NCBI RefSeq assembly: GCF_005845215.1
Contig: NZ_SPHO01000012.1
Span: forward strand, 62,001 to 126,000
Origin: Clostridium sp. 1001271st1 H5
GTDB taxonomy: Bacteria; Bacillota; Clostridia; Lachnospirales; Lachnospiraceae
DNA: 64,000 nucleotides
Direction: 5' to 3'
The notes below the pieces were generated by a model. That model searched no databases. It was not told the origin of the DNA and saw only the letters and a list, made by a program, of their open reading frames with translations. The stretch's first letter is position 1. Each line of letters begins with the position of its first letter. This document shows positions 1 to 8,466 of the stretch, in pieces. A program made the translations under genes and the position numbers.

Positions 1-315
1 TATAAACTGAAGCATCTTCTGATAAGCCAGTTTGTTTACCTGGAGGCCATGAAGGATTATGACGCCAGGGTCGGCGTCAGCAGAGGGTCCTGTCTGGTAT
101 ATAATCCGGAGGGGCAGATACCTAACCCCCATTTGGATGAACGGTTCAGGAACAGGACAGAGGAGACGGATGCATCCGTGCTCCAGGAGATTTATTATGA
201 TGCAGGAAGGAAGGTCTGCCATGTATCCTGGAGGCCTGTAAGACCCCTTCCCGACGAGGAAATCTGGTTTGAAAATGTCTGGAAAGATTACCGTGAAGAT
301 GGTATTATAAGGTAA
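1..315 (+). CDS. C-terminal fragment, probable FAD-dependent oxidoreductase
   Basis: The frame is open from base 1 to the stop at 313-315, so this is the last 104 or so residues of a gene that starts left of the window; the ATG at 49 is internal. The fragment carries VYLEAMKDY, SRGSCLVYN and, near the end, SWRPVRPLP and FENVWKDYR. From memory these match the C-terminal tail of clostridial FAD-dependent oxidoreductases of the fumarate reductase/succinate dehydrogenase flavoprotein group. The cofactor-binding part is outside the window, so the call rests on tail resemblance only. It ends 23 bases before a LacI-family regulator and may share its transcript. Confidence 0.5.
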   Translation, partial: YKLKHLLISQFVYLEAMKDYDARVGVSRGSCLVYNPEGQIPNPHLDERFRNRTEETDASVLQEIYYDAGRKVCHVSWRPVRPLPDEEIWFENVWKDYREDGIIR

Positions 316-338
316 AAGGCGGTTAAAGGAGAATACCA

Positions 339-1340
339 ATGGTAGGAATTCGTGATGTTGCAAAATATGCAGGGGTTTCTCCCAGCACAGTATCCAGAGC
401 GCTGTCAGGCGTGGCATTTGTAGAGCCAGAGACAAAAGAGAAAGTGATGAAGGCTGTCAGTGATTTGAACTATAAGCCCAATCTGGCGGCCAGGAGCCTG
501 AAAAAAGGCGGAAGCAAGCTGATTGGCCTCATCATACCGGATATCATGAACCCATATTATCCGGAGGTAGTAAAATATATGGAGGCATGCGCTACAAAGG
601 CAGGTTATTCCCTGATTTTATGTGATGCACTGGGAGATGTGAAAAAGGAGAAGGAGTACTTTAAAACCCTTAAATACCTGTTTGTAGACGGCATACTGTA
701 TATTGCATCCACAGAGGATGTGGAACATGTGAAGCCATACATAGGGGAGATTCCCATGGTGATTGTAAACCGTACCTTTGATGTGGATGCCCCCTGTATT
801 AATATTGACAATGAAGATGCGGCCTGCCAGGCGGTGAGGTGCCTGACCGGCAATGGACACAGGAAGATTGCCCTGTATATTAACGACAAGGACCGTCAGT
901 ATAACAGGGAGCGTCTGGCAGGGGCCCTGAAGGCTCTTGGGGAATGCGGGATAGAGGACTACGAGAAATATATTGTCCGCGATGTGGAATCCGAGGACGA
1001 TGCCTATTATAAAACCCTGGAATTAATGCGCCAGGAGGAAAGGCCCACAGGCATATTCATGTTCAATGATTTTATGGCTTACGGCGTATACAGAGGCATC
1101 ACCAAAAGCGGACTAAAGATACCGGATGATATATCCGTAGTTGGATTTGATGATATTCCCCAGGTAAAATACCTGGACCCTCCGCTGACCACGCTGCGCC
1201 ATTCCCTGGCAGATACGGCAGGAATCATATTTGAACAGCTGATGGAGCAGATAAAGACGCAGACCTGCGCCCATAAGAGCCAGACCTATTTTAAAGGCAG
1301 GCTCATTGAACGGGAGTCTGTGAAGAATCTGATTTCCTAG
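339..1340 (+). CDS. LacI family transcriptional regulator
   Basis: A 333-residue DNA-binding regulator of full family length. Residues about 3-50 are the LacI helix-turn-helix (DVAKYAGVSPSTVSRALSG), followed by the hinge (NLAARSLKKG) and a periplasmic-binding-protein-like effector domain starting GLIIPDIMNPYY, with the late motif ISVVGFDDIP. Such proteins usually repress sugar or organic acid genes until an effector binds; the ligand cannot be read here. The ATG has an upstream AAAGGAG. It lies between a probable FAD oxidoreductase and a cupin protein in the same direction, so it may control that small set. Confidence 0.93.
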   Translation: MVGIRDVAKYAGVSPSTVSRALSGVAFVEPETKEKVMKAVSDLNYKPNLAARSLKKGGSKLIGLIIPDIMNPYYPEVVKYMEACATKAGYSLILCDALGDVKKEKEYFKTLKYLFVDGILYIASTEDVEHVKPYIGEIPMVIVNRTFDVDAPCINIDNEDAACQAVRCLTGNGHRKIALYINDKDRQYNRERLAGALKALGECGIEDYEKYIVRDVESEDDAYYKTLELMRQEERPTGIFMFNDFMAYGVYRGITKSGLKIPDDISVVGFDDIPQVKYLDPPLTTLRHSLADTAGIIFEQLMEQIKTQTCAHKSQTYFKGRLIERESVKNLIS

Positions 1341-1358
1341 GCAGTCTGGAGGAATGAA

Positions 1359-1736
1359 ATGGAAAAAGTGAACATATGGGATATAGAAGGGACGGAATTT
1401 CCGGCCGGCCGGCGTACCCGGGTCATCCTGGGCCAGAATGGAGCCATGGAAGGCGGGAAATTCTGCCAGGGCTATGTGGTGGTGTATAAAGGCGGCGGGA
1501 TACCGGAGCATGACCATGAGACAGTGGAGTCTTATACGATTCTGAAGGGCCATGGAGAGATGGAGGTAGACGGGGAGAAGCAGCAGGTAAAGGAAGGCGA
1601 TTGTATCTTTATTCCAAGTAATCTAAAACACTCTCTGTATAATACCGGAGAAGGGGAATTGCATATGATGTTTGTGTATGCGCCAAGTATTATCGTGGAC
1701 CACTGGGCCAGGGAGCAGAGCGGTGAGATAAAATAA
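1359..1736 (+). CDS. Cupin domain protein
   Basis: A 125-residue single-domain cupin. The first cupin motif is visible as GGGIPEHDHETVESYTILKG (two His, then Glu, then Gly) and the second as IFIPSNLKHSLYN with the last metal-ligand His, so a metal-binding beta-barrel is likely. It starts 18 bases after the LacI regulator with GGAGG six bases before the ATG, implying co-transcription. Small cupins may be sugar isomerases, dioxygenases or sensors; nothing here decides which. The catalytic role is unknown. Confidence 0.85.
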   Translation: MEKVNIWDIEGTEFPAGRRTRVILGQNGAMEGGKFCQGYVVVYKGGGIPEHDHETVESYTILKGHGEMEVDGEKQQVKEGDCIFIPSNLKHSLYNTGEGELHMMFVYAPSIIVDHWAREQSGEIK

Positions 1737-1920
1737 TAGGGGCAAGAGCCGTTAAATCCATTTAGTCAGGGGGATGAAATCCTACCTTTCTGGATGGATT
1801 TTATTATATCTTACTGTAAATGTAAGGATTTTAGGCTTCTCACAGATTGCTTCCTGCCACCCCATATGTTATATTATACTACACAGATTGCCGTGTCAGC
1901 CAGAGAAGGGAGGTCCAGCC

Positions 1921-2904
1921 ATGATTATCAGCGCCAGTAGGAGAACAGACATCCCTGCGTTTTACTCAGACTGGTTTTTCAGGCGGCTGGAGGAAGGGTA
2001 CCTGTATGTAAGGAATCCCATGAATCCCAGGCAGGTCAGTAAGATTCTCCTGAACCGGGATACGGCGGACTGCTTTGTGTTCTGGACAAAGGACCCGGGT
2101 CCCATGATGGAAAAACTGTCTTTGTTAGACCGGATGGGATATCCCTATTATTTTCAGTTTACCCTGACGCCCTATGGGACGGACGTGGAACCGGGCCTTC
2201 CCCATAAAAATGAACTGGTAAAGACGTTTCGGGAGCTGTCCGCCAGGCTGGGGCCTGAGCGGGTTATATGGAGATATGACCCTGTGCTTCTCAGTCCGTC
2301 CCATACAAGGGAATACCATTTCCAATGGTTTTCCAGGCTGTGCAGCTGCCTGGAAGGCTACACCGATACCTGCGTCATCAGTTTCCTGGATATGTACCAG
2401 AAAATAAAGGGCAGGATGGACCGGATTCAGGCCCATGCCATGACGGGAGAGGACATACAGGTCCTGGCCTCCTTCATGGGGCCGGAGGCAGAGAGGCATG
2501 GCATGACCGTCAGGACCTGTTCAGAGGCAGCGGATTTGTCCGGGTTCCATATCCGTAAGGGCAAATGTATTGATGACCAACTGATTGCCGGACTGCTGGG
2601 CCGTTCCCTGGATGTAAAGAAGGACCATACCCAGAGAGAGGAATGCGGCTGCGTCAGGAGTGTGGATATCGGCGCTTACAATACCTGCTCCCATTTCTGC
2701 AGGTACTGCTATGCGAATTTCAGTCCGGCCCAGGTGGAAGCCGGACGCAGGATATACGACCCTGACTCGCCCCTTCTGTGCGGCAGGCTTACGGGGGAGG
2801 AACGGATTACAGTGCGGGAGATGAAATCAATTGTCTGTCCTGCTGACGGCGGCCAGATGCGCCTTGTTTTTGACGCTGAAAAGGATGGGCGGCCGGGATA
2901 TTGA
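1921..2904 (+). CDS. DUF1848 family protein with a C-terminal Cys cluster
   Basis: The start is placed at the ATG preceded by GAAGGGAGG, giving 327 residues beginning MIISASRRTDIPAFY, the usual opening of the DUF1848 family. A longer in-frame start at 1774 lacks homology and a ribosome binding site. The C-terminal part has CGCVRSVDIGAYNTCSHFC followed by RYCYANF, a Cys cluster resembling radical SAM or Fe-S proteins; family members are thought to bind an iron-sulfur cluster, but the reaction is unknown. A run of about 180 non-coding bases precedes the gene, suggesting its own promoter. Confidence 0.85.
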   Translation: MIISASRRTDIPAFYSDWFFRRLEEGYLYVRNPMNPRQVSKILLNRDTADCFVFWTKDPGPMMEKLSLLDRMGYPYYFQFTLTPYGTDVEPGLPHKNELVKTFRELSARLGPERVIWRYDPVLLSPSHTREYHFQWFSRLCSCLEGYTDTCVISFLDMYQKIKGRMDRIQAHAMTGEDIQVLASFMGPEAERHGMTVRTCSEAADLSGFHIRKGKCIDDQLIAGLLGRSLDVKKDHTQREECGCVRSVDIGAYNTCSHFCRYCYANFSPAQVEAGRRIYDPDSPLLCGRLTGEERITVREMKSIVCPADGGQMRLVFDAEKDGRPGY

Positions 2905-2923
2905 TATGATATGGAGCGTTGAT

Positions 2924-3754
2924 ATGATACGGAGTATGGTTAAAATAAATAAAAGAAAAATAACAGCAGCCCTTTTGGGCGCTGCGGTGATTGCATCCAT
3001 GATACCCGTCCGGGGCCTGGCAAAGGAACGGTCAGGGGACGGATGGATGAGCAAGGTGGAAATCACTGCCCACAGAGGGGATAACTCCCAGGCGCCGGAG
3101 AATACCATGCCGGCTTTTAAAGCAGCCGTGGAAAACGGGGCGGACTGGATTGAGCTGGATGTGACGCAGACAAAGGACGGGGTGCTGGTGATTTTTCACG
3201 ACGCTGACTTGATGCGCATGACAGGAAAAGCAGACAAGATATGGGATTTGAGTTATGAGGAGCTGAGTTGTATTAATGCTGCCAGCCATTGGGGCCCGTT
3301 TTTTAAGGATGTCAGGATACCAACCCTGGAGGAAGTGCTGGATTACTGCAAGGATAAGATAAAGCTGAATATAGAGGTGAAGGTCAATGGCCACCAGACC
3401 CAGGACTTTATTCCGGTATTGGTTGGGATGATTCAGGCAAAGGGCATGGCAGGCCAGTGTATGATTACGTCCTTTGACTATCAATCCCTTCAGACGGTAA
3501 AGCAGCTGGACCCGGGCCTGGAGACTGGATTTATCTCCTCCAAGGCCATAGAACAGCCCGAGGCATTTACCAGTGCCGACAATTTTGTGCTGAGCATTGA
3601 CCTCATAAACCCCGAGACCGTGAGCTACATCCATGCGCTGGGCAAAGAAGTCATAGCCTGGACGGTCAATGATGCCTACTCGGTTGACAAATGCAGAAGA
3701 GCCGGGGCGGATAACCTGATTACGGATAAGCCAAAGAAAATAATGGAAGACTGA
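2924..3754 (+). CDS. Glycerophosphodiester phosphodiesterase, exported or membrane-anchored
   Basis: Hydrolyses glycerophosphodiesters to an alcohol and glycerol 3-phosphate. GDPD hallmarks are present in order: ITAHRGDN, APENTMPAF, WIELDVTQTKDGVLVIFHD (metal ligands Glu and Asp, catalytic His), LNIEVKVN, and the terminal TVNDAYSVDKCRRAGADNLITDKP. The N-terminus has a basic stretch then a hydrophobic helix (ITAALLGAAVIASMIPV), a signal peptide or anchor. The start is ambiguous: the ATG at 2924 has GGAG at good spacing, the ATG at 2936 is also possible, and the frame is open back to 2831 inside the previous gene. Product 276 residues. Confidence 0.9.
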   Translation: MIRSMVKINKRKITAALLGAAVIASMIPVRGLAKERSGDGWMSKVEITAHRGDNSQAPENTMPAFKAAVENGADWIELDVTQTKDGVLVIFHDADLMRMTGKADKIWDLSYEELSCINAASHWGPFFKDVRIPTLEEVLDYCKDKIKLNIEVKVNGHQTQDFIPVLVGMIQAKGMAGQCMITSFDYQSLQTVKQLDPGLETGFISSKAIEQPEAFTSADNFVLSIDLINPETVSYIHALGKEVIAWTVNDAYSVDKCRRAGADNLITDKPKKIMED

Positions 3755-3833
3755 TTGCCTGTACCGGGCCGCGGTATAGATTTGCCATTTACGACCATAC
3801 TTTCCATATACAAGCAAGAACGGAGGAGATGGT

Positions 3834-4457
3834 ATGAGGCTGCCAAAACACATCGGAATCATTCCGGACGGAAACCGGAGATGGGCCAAAGGCCAGGGAA
3901 TGGATAAATCAGAAGGATATGGACACGGAATTTCGCCCGGAATGTCCCTGTACCGCATGTGCCGGGAACTGGGCATTGGGGAAATGTCTTTTTACGGGTT
4001 TACGGCGGATAATACAAAGCGGCCCTCTGTCCAGAGACAGGCATTTACCAGAGCCTGTGTGGCAGCGGTGGAGGAGCTGGCAAAGGAAGATGCCAGCCTG
4101 CTGGTGCTGGGAAATACAAAATCCCCCATGTTTCCCCGTGAGCTGCTTCCCTTTACCGCCAGACAGGATTTTGGGAAAGGCGGGATGAAGATTAATTTCC
4201 TGGTAAATTACAGCTGGGAGTGGGATTTGGGATTTAAGGACAAAGCCATTGGGCCAGGGCTTAAGACAGCTGAGGTTTCCAGAATCGACCTCATTATACG
4301 GTGGGGAGGACGGAGGCGGCTTTCCGGCTTTCTGCCTGTGCAGTCCGTGTATTCGGATTTCTATGTGGTTGATGAATACTGGCCGGACTTTAAGAGGGAG
4401 CATGTGGAAGATGCCCTTAAATGGTATGCAGCCCAGGATATTACCCTGGGAGGATGA
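3834..4457 (+). CDS. UppS-like cis-prenyltransferase homologue, short form
   Basis: 207 residues resembling undecaprenyl diphosphate synthase: HIGIIPDGNRRWAKG near residue 5 keeps the catalytic Asp of the DGN motif; SFYGFTADNTKRP matches the conserved FSTENW-KRP region in altered form; and the C-terminus keeps IIRWGGRRRLSGF with YSDFYV and YWPDF. Classical enzymes are about 240-250 residues, so roughly 35-40 residues of the middle are missing, and Glu to Asp and Trp to Thr changes fall in normally fixed positions. It could make or bind a different prenyl product, or have lost synthesis. ATG with GGAGGAGAT upstream; follows the phosphodiesterase by 79 bases. Confidence 0.78.
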   Translation: MRLPKHIGIIPDGNRRWAKGQGMDKSEGYGHGISPGMSLYRMCRELGIGEMSFYGFTADNTKRPSVQRQAFTRACVAAVEELAKEDASLLVLGNTKSPMFPRELLPFTARQDFGKGGMKINFLVNYSWEWDLGFKDKAIGPGLKTAEVSRIDLIIRWGGRRRLSGFLPVQSVYSDFYVVDEYWPDFKREHVEDALKWYAAQDITLGG

Positions 4458-4567
4458 TTTTTCGACAAATTTCAACGTGTAAACGTCTTTTTTCAACATG
4501 TAATGAGAAACAACAGCAGGGGGGTGTAAAATATTAAGGATTAAAATTGCAGTACGGGGATAGGTGC

Positions 4568-5296
4568 ATGATACAGATAGCAATATGTGACGATGACTTT
4601 CAGGTGTGCAGCCAGCTGGAGGACTATATCAGGCGATGGAAAGAGGGACGTAGGCTGGAGGTGGAGATATTCAACACCGGTAAGGAATTTGAGGAAGCAC
4701 TGCAGGAACGGCATTATGATTTGATTTTTCTGGACATTGTGATGAAGGACAGGAGCGGAATTGAACTGGGCAGGTTCATCCGGGAGGAGCTGGGCAATGA
4801 TACGAGCATGATTGTCTATATGTCGGCTTACGGGGATGAATATGCGCTGGATTTGTTCCAGTTCCAGCCCTTTCATTTTTTAAAGAAGCCAATCAGGCCG
4901 GAGGATTTCCAGAATATATTTTATAAAGCTTGTGAAAAGATAGAGGGTGATGCCGGAACCTTTGAATTCAAATCAAGCCGGACAGTATACAGAATACCCT
5001 TAAAAGACATCCTCTATTTCGAAGGTGACAACCGGCGGGTGAAAATTGTGACTGCCGGCCATACATATCATTGCTATTCCACCTTAGAAAATTTGTTTTC
5101 CAAAATTAATATGGAGCAGGCTGGTTTCATACGGCTGCATAAGTCCTATGCCGTAAATCTCCGATATGTGGCAACCTTCAGCGTACGTATGGTGACCCTG
5201 TTTGACGGTTCAGAGTTTACGGTCAGCGCGCCTTTTAAGGAGAATGCCCTGAGGCAGTATGAGGCGTATATTTCCAAGACAGGGATTGGACGGTGA
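4568..5296 (+). CDS. LytTR family response regulator (AgrA/ComE type)
   Basis: A 242-residue two-domain regulator. The receiver covers about residues 2-118, with acidic pocket CDDD at 7-10, phospho-acceptor D56 in LIFLDIVMKD, and Lys-Pro at 107-108. The LytTR DNA-binding domain follows from about 132 (IPLKDILYFEGDNRRVKI, then GFIRLHKSYAVNL). The ATG at 4568 has GGGGATAGG upstream; a TTG seven codons earlier is less likely. No sensor kinase gene is adjacent, so its partner is encoded elsewhere. Such regulators often control surface or quorum-sensing genes. Confidence 0.9.
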   Translation: MIQIAICDDDFQVCSQLEDYIRRWKEGRRLEVEIFNTGKEFEEALQERHYDLIFLDIVMKDRSGIELGRFIREELGNDTSMIVYMSAYGDEYALDLFQFQPFHFLKKPIRPEDFQNIFYKACEKIEGDAGTFEFKSSRTVYRIPLKDILYFEGDNRRVKIVTAGHTYHCYSTLENLFSKINMEQAGFIRLHKSYAVNLRYVATFSVRMVTLFDGSEFTVSAPFKENALRQYEAYISKTGIGR

Positions 5297-5318
5297 GGAA
5301 AGATAAATATTTAAAAGC

Positions 5319-5361
5319 AAGGCAGACGCCCAAAGGAAATACCTTCAGGCGCCTGCCTTTT
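5319..5361. terminator. Terminator between convergent genes
   Basis: A 12-base inverted repeat with one mismatch (AAGGCAGACGCC at 5319-5330, GGCGCCTGCCTT at 5348-5359), with a further AAGG/CCTT pairing inside the loop. Short T runs lie on both sides. It sits 22 bases after the LytTR stop and 15 bases before the end of the minus-strand kinase-like gene, so it can serve both. Confidence 0.75.
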
Positions 5362-5375
5362 GAATGGTAATAAAT

Positions 5376-5981
5376 TTATGGAGTTTCATAAATTCGTTTG
5401 ATGATTTGTACGGTCCTGTCCATGCCGATTTTGCTGATGTTTAAGAGCATCTGATGGGATTCAATGCTGCCCCATTTGCGTTTGGTGTAGTTTTCATAAT
5501 AGTTTTTGCGGCGGCGGTCCGTGGACTTGATGGCGTTGACAGCATCCCTCTCCGAAAAGCTGTAGCGTTCCATAATCCGGCGCACCCGGTCATCCATGTC
5601 GGCGCAGATAAATACGTCAATCAAATCAGGATAGCTGCGCAGCACATAATCGCCGCAGCGGCCTACGATGATGCATGGACCCTTCTGGGCCAGCGCCTCT
5701 ATCATGATGGTCTGGGTAACATAAGTGCTGTCATTCAGGGATAATCCGTATCCGGTCACGGAATTGGGCTCCTTGGGAATCTGATAGCTGGCCAGGAAGG
5801 AGGACAGTGCGGACTCATCTGCCTTTTCAATACTTACAGGAGAATGTCCCATCCTTTCGGCGGCCATCTCCACCAGATTCCGGTCGTAGAGAGGAATCCC
5901 CAGCTGGTCTGACAGCCTTTGGGCGACTTCGTGGCCTCCGCTGCCGAACTGACGGGCTATAGTGATAATCTTATGGCTCAT
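5376..5981 (-). CDS. Cytidylate kinase-like family protein
   Basis: A 201-residue P-loop protein. The N-terminus has KIITIARQFGSGGHEVAQRL, the modified Walker A loop of the cytidylate-kinase-like family common in Clostridia, then GIPLYDRNLVEMAAERMG; the middle has GPCIIVGRCGDYVLR and the nucleotide-kinase lid region RRIMERYSFSERDAVNAIKSTDRRR. These proteins resemble Cmk but usually coexist with a true Cmk, so the substrate is uncertain. The start is the ATG preceded by GGAAAGGAG on the minus strand; an in-frame upstream extension lacks homology. A perfect palindrome lies 32 bases upstream. Confidence 0.85.
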   Translation of the reverse strand: MSHKIITIARQFGSGGHEVAQRLSDQLGIPLYDRNLVEMAAERMGHSPVSIEKADESALSSFLASYQIPKEPNSVTGYGLSLNDSTYVTQTIMIEALAQKGPCIIVGRCGDYVLRSYPDLIDVFICADMDDRVRRIMERYSFSERDAVNAIKSTDRRRKNYYENYTKRKWGSIESHQMLLNISKIGMDRTVQIIKRIYETP

Positions 5982-6012
5982 AGTTCCACTCCTTTCCAAC
6001 CTTACAATACAA

Positions 6013-6022
6013 TTGTGCACAA
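6013..6022. promoter_or_regulatory. Palindrome upstream of the cytidylate kinase-like gene
   Basis: A perfect ten-base palindrome TTGTGCACAA, with a related half-site TTTGCACAAAA near 6055-6065. Both lie in the upstream region of the minus-strand gene at 5376-5981. The arrangement would fit a dimeric repressor, but I cannot assign it to a known regulator and chance is possible. Confidence 0.3.
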
Positions 6023-6118
6023 AACATCTTCTATATGTACTATTATAACGCACTATTTGCACAAAAGATATATAAAGTTGGAAATTTATATGTTTTTCAG
6101 ATTGGGATCCGGTTAGAT

Positions 6119-6625
6119 TTATCCCTCTGTTTTTCCGGCGCCGGGCTGTGATATATCGGCGGCGGCAGCCTCTCTTTGGGCGGCCTCCCTTTGGGCAGCC
6201 CCACTCTGGGCAGCGCCACTCTGCGCCGGTTCTTCCTGAACAGCCTTACCCTGGGCAGCTTCCCGTTTCTCATGCATCAGTTCCCATATGGTATCGTGCA
6301 TCCATTTCACGGTATCGCTGAGAATCTTATTTTCTGTATCCAGGTTCATAATTACATTGTTCATTTCTGCGATGATTTCCCGGCTGTTATAGCGCTTGTG
6401 GGGTTCAGTCAGACGGGTGATAAGAGACGGATTGGTCTTCAGGATTTCCCTGGAGAGGAATTCGTCACGTTCATCGCAGGACATGCGCATGAATTCCGTA
6501 TAATGCATCCTGACCATGTACATGGCTTCCTGGGTGCCGCATTTGGGGCACTGGGGATGACGGGATGTCTGATAATAGGCATAGTGTCCGCATTTGGGGC
6601 AATAAAAAACAGCAAGTTCTCTCAT
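6119..6625 (-). CDS. Zinc-ribbon protein with Ala/Gln-rich repeat tail, function unknown
   Basis: 168 residues, not recognised as a named family. The N-terminus is a zinc ribbon: FYCPKCGHYAYYQTSRHPQC is followed by PKCG, giving two CxxC knuckles. A helical middle follows (about residues 45-125) with a possible coiled coil (IIAEMNNVIMNLDTENKIL). The last 35 residues are low complexity, with repeated AAQSG and AAQRE units. No signal peptide or membrane segment, so probably cytoplasmic. An upstream GGAGAGG supports the ATG. It is transcribed in the same direction as the kinase-like gene but separated by over 130 bases. Confidence 0.7.
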   Translation of the reverse strand: MRELAVFYCPKCGHYAYYQTSRHPQCPKCGTQEAMYMVRMHYTEFMRMSCDERDEFLSREILKTNPSLITRLTEPHKRYNSREIIAEMNNVIMNLDTENKILSDTVKWMHDTIWELMHEKREAAQGKAVQEEPAQSGAAQSGAAQREAAQREAAAADISQPGAGKTEG

Positions 6626-6725
6626 AATGTCCTCTCCTGATTAATACTTATTAATATATATAACGTTTTAAATCGCAAAATATACCACTTTTTTCCGCGA
6701 TTTTTGTAAATTCGTCAGAATGGAC

Positions 6726-6759
6726 AAAAAAACGGCAGACTAATTGGTTAGTCTGCCGT
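6726..6759 (-). terminator. Rho-independent terminator of the cell-wall repeat gene
   Basis: Perfect 12-base inverted repeat (6732-6743 and 6748-6759, stem ACGGCAGACTAA, four-base loop) followed on the minus strand by a run of seven T. It lies about 60 bases past the stop codon of the gene at 6818-8194. Confidence 0.9.
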
Positions 6760-6817
6760 GAACCGCCGGTTAAGTGAACGGATGATGGGGCGGTTTTATG
6801 ATTGTATTGTGTGTCTG

Positions 6818-8194
6818 TTACAGGGAGGCGTTCTGGGACTGGATGATACCTTCGGTATTTACAGTCCATACTTTGTCATTCTCGTCCTTGAAATCCTTGT
6901 AGCCGCTGCCAAGCTCAGGCATTGCGCTGGATTTGGAGGAAGAGGTGGCCTTCTGTACTGCGCCGTTGCTGTTTACAAGATACTGGTTGCCGTTTAACTC
7001 TACAGGCGCAAAGCGCAGGTCCTTATCGGCTTCCTGACGCAGGCCGTATACATACAGCACATTGTCCTTGATGCCGTGGAAGCCCTGGCCCTTTCTGGAG
7101 CCGTCGGTGTGGAAGTACCAGTTCTGTGTCTCGCCTAAGTCTTCGTCAAAGATGACCTGCTTGCCGGTCTTCATGACGCCTTCTTCGTCAAAGTAGAAGT
7201 TAGCCACGTTGCCGTCCTCCAGGTTTACCACCTTCTTGCCGGTCTGCATTTCGCCCTTTGTGTTAAAGGCATATTTTCTGGATTCAATGGTGAACAGTTC
7301 AAGGCCTTTTTCTGCATGGTAAGGCTTGCCGTTCTTGAAATAGAAGCGGTAAAGCTCAGCTTCCTCGCTGATGCCCTCCACGCCTTCGATGGTTCTCCAT
7401 CCGGAAGCGCGCTTTCCATCCTCATCGTAGTACTGGTAGCCCGCTACTGTCTGCTCCGCTGCAGGAGCTGCCTCGGAAGGGGTTGCTGTCTGGGCTTCGC
7501 CGGACTCTGCTGCTGCCTGGGCAGGAAGTTTGTACCAGCCGGTCTGCATGCGGCCGTCCACAAAGGTGTAGTACTGGCCTTCAATCTTTTTGTCAACTTC
7601 ATTTTCAATACGCTTGCCCGTATTGTCGAAGTAGTACCATGACTCAACGTATTCCGGGTCATCGGTTTCATCGGCCAGAAGAATCCAGCCGGTCTTTCTG
7701 CTGCCGTCCTCACCGAGATAGTAATTATATCCATCTACTGTGATGGAGCCGGTCTGCATGATGCCGTCCTCGTTGAAGTAATACCAGCTTCCGTTGATGG
7801 AAGCCCATCTGGAGGTCAGGGCCTTGCCGTCCCTTCCATAATAGTAATACAGGAATTCAGGAGCATCGTCCTCATCCCAGAAATCTTCATTTTCCACGGA
7901 AACCCACTTCATGCTCACGCGTTTTCCGTCTTCTCCTACGTAATACTCATCAATCTGCCTGTCAGCGGCGCGGATTCCGTCTGAATCCAGGTAATACCAG
8001 TCATCGCCATTCTTCTTCCAGGTGTCGGTGATTGCCTCGCCGTAAGAATCATAGTAATACCAGTTGCCGTTTTCTTCTGTCCAGCCAACGCTTTTGGCGT
8101 AAGCAGTGGAAGCAGTGCCAACGAAGCTAGGGGTTACTGCTGCCATGAACATGGCAGTGGATAATACAGCCAGAACTTTAATCTGTTTTTTCAT
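6818..8194 (-). CDS. Secreted cell-wall-binding repeat protein
   Basis: 458 residues. It starts with a signal peptide (MKKQIKVLAVLSTAMFMAAV, cleavage probably after ASTAYA). The rest is built from choline-binding-type (CW_binding_1) repeats of about 20 residues around the aromatic pattern GNWYYYDSYG, DWYYLDSDG, GSWYYFNEDG and KTGWILL. A Ser/Glu/Ala-rich linker near residues 230-250 interrupts them. No catalytic domain is visible, so it probably decorates the wall or binds choline-like or glycan ligands. A paralogue of similar length lies at 52008-53363. It is monocistronic, with GGAGAGAT before the ATG and its own terminator. Confidence 0.88.
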   Translation of the reverse strand: MKKQIKVLAVLSTAMFMAAVTPSFVGTASTAYAKSVGWTEENGNWYYYDSYGEAITDTWKKNGDDWYYLDSDGIRAADRQIDEYYVGEDGKRVSMKWVSVENEDFWDEDDAPEFLYYYYGRDGKALTSRWASINGSWYYFNEDGIMQTGSITVDGYNYYLGEDGSRKTGWILLADETDDPEYVESWYYFDNTGKRIENEVDKKIEGQYYTFVDGRMQTGWYKLPAQAAAESGEAQTATPSEAAPAAEQTVAGYQYYDEDGKRASGWRTIEGVEGISEEAELYRFYFKNGKPYHAEKGLELFTIESRKYAFNTKGEMQTGKKVVNLEDGNVANFYFDEEGVMKTGKQVIFDEDLGETQNWYFHTDGSRKGQGFHGIKDNVLYVYGLRQEADKDLRFAPVELNGNQYLVNSNGAVQKATSSSKSSAMPELGSGYKDFKDENDKVWTVNTEGIIQSQNASL

Positions 8195-8388
8195 AATAAT
8201 GAATCTCTCCTTTTTGATATGTGTGTTTGTCTGTGGCCGAAAATCCGGTGTTGCATTACGTGGTTTATTATAACGGACATGAATATGTAATGATAGTGAT
8301 GGTTGCTGGAAGTTATGGAAGGTGCTGGTGGGGGGCCCCTAAAGAAGATGCAGCGAAGATTACAGAATAGAATGAAGATTATTATCCC

Positions 8389-8418
8389 AAAAAAGAGAAC
8401 GGCCATGACGCCGTTCTC
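8389..8418 (-). terminator. Terminator of the leftward CoA operon
   Basis: Perfect nine-base stem (GAGAACGGC at 8395-8403, GCCGTTCTC at 8410-8418, six-base loop) followed on the minus strand by six T. It lies about 50 bases downstream of the CoA-transferase stop and closes the operon that begins at 14918. The rest of the 272-base gap to the next gene shows nothing recognisable. Confidence 0.85.
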
Positions 8419-8466
8419 CATTGGTTTATTCTTTTGTTTTAATAAAAAACTTGAAATATGCCTGTT

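Noticed and set aside
1774-1920. N-terminal extension of the DUF1848 gene
   Set aside because: 49 additional codons without family similarity or ribosome binding site; the ATG at 1921 has both.
3032-3976. Minus-strand open frame of 314 codons
   Set aside because: Antisense to the phosphodiesterase and UppS-like genes, both supported by conserved motifs.
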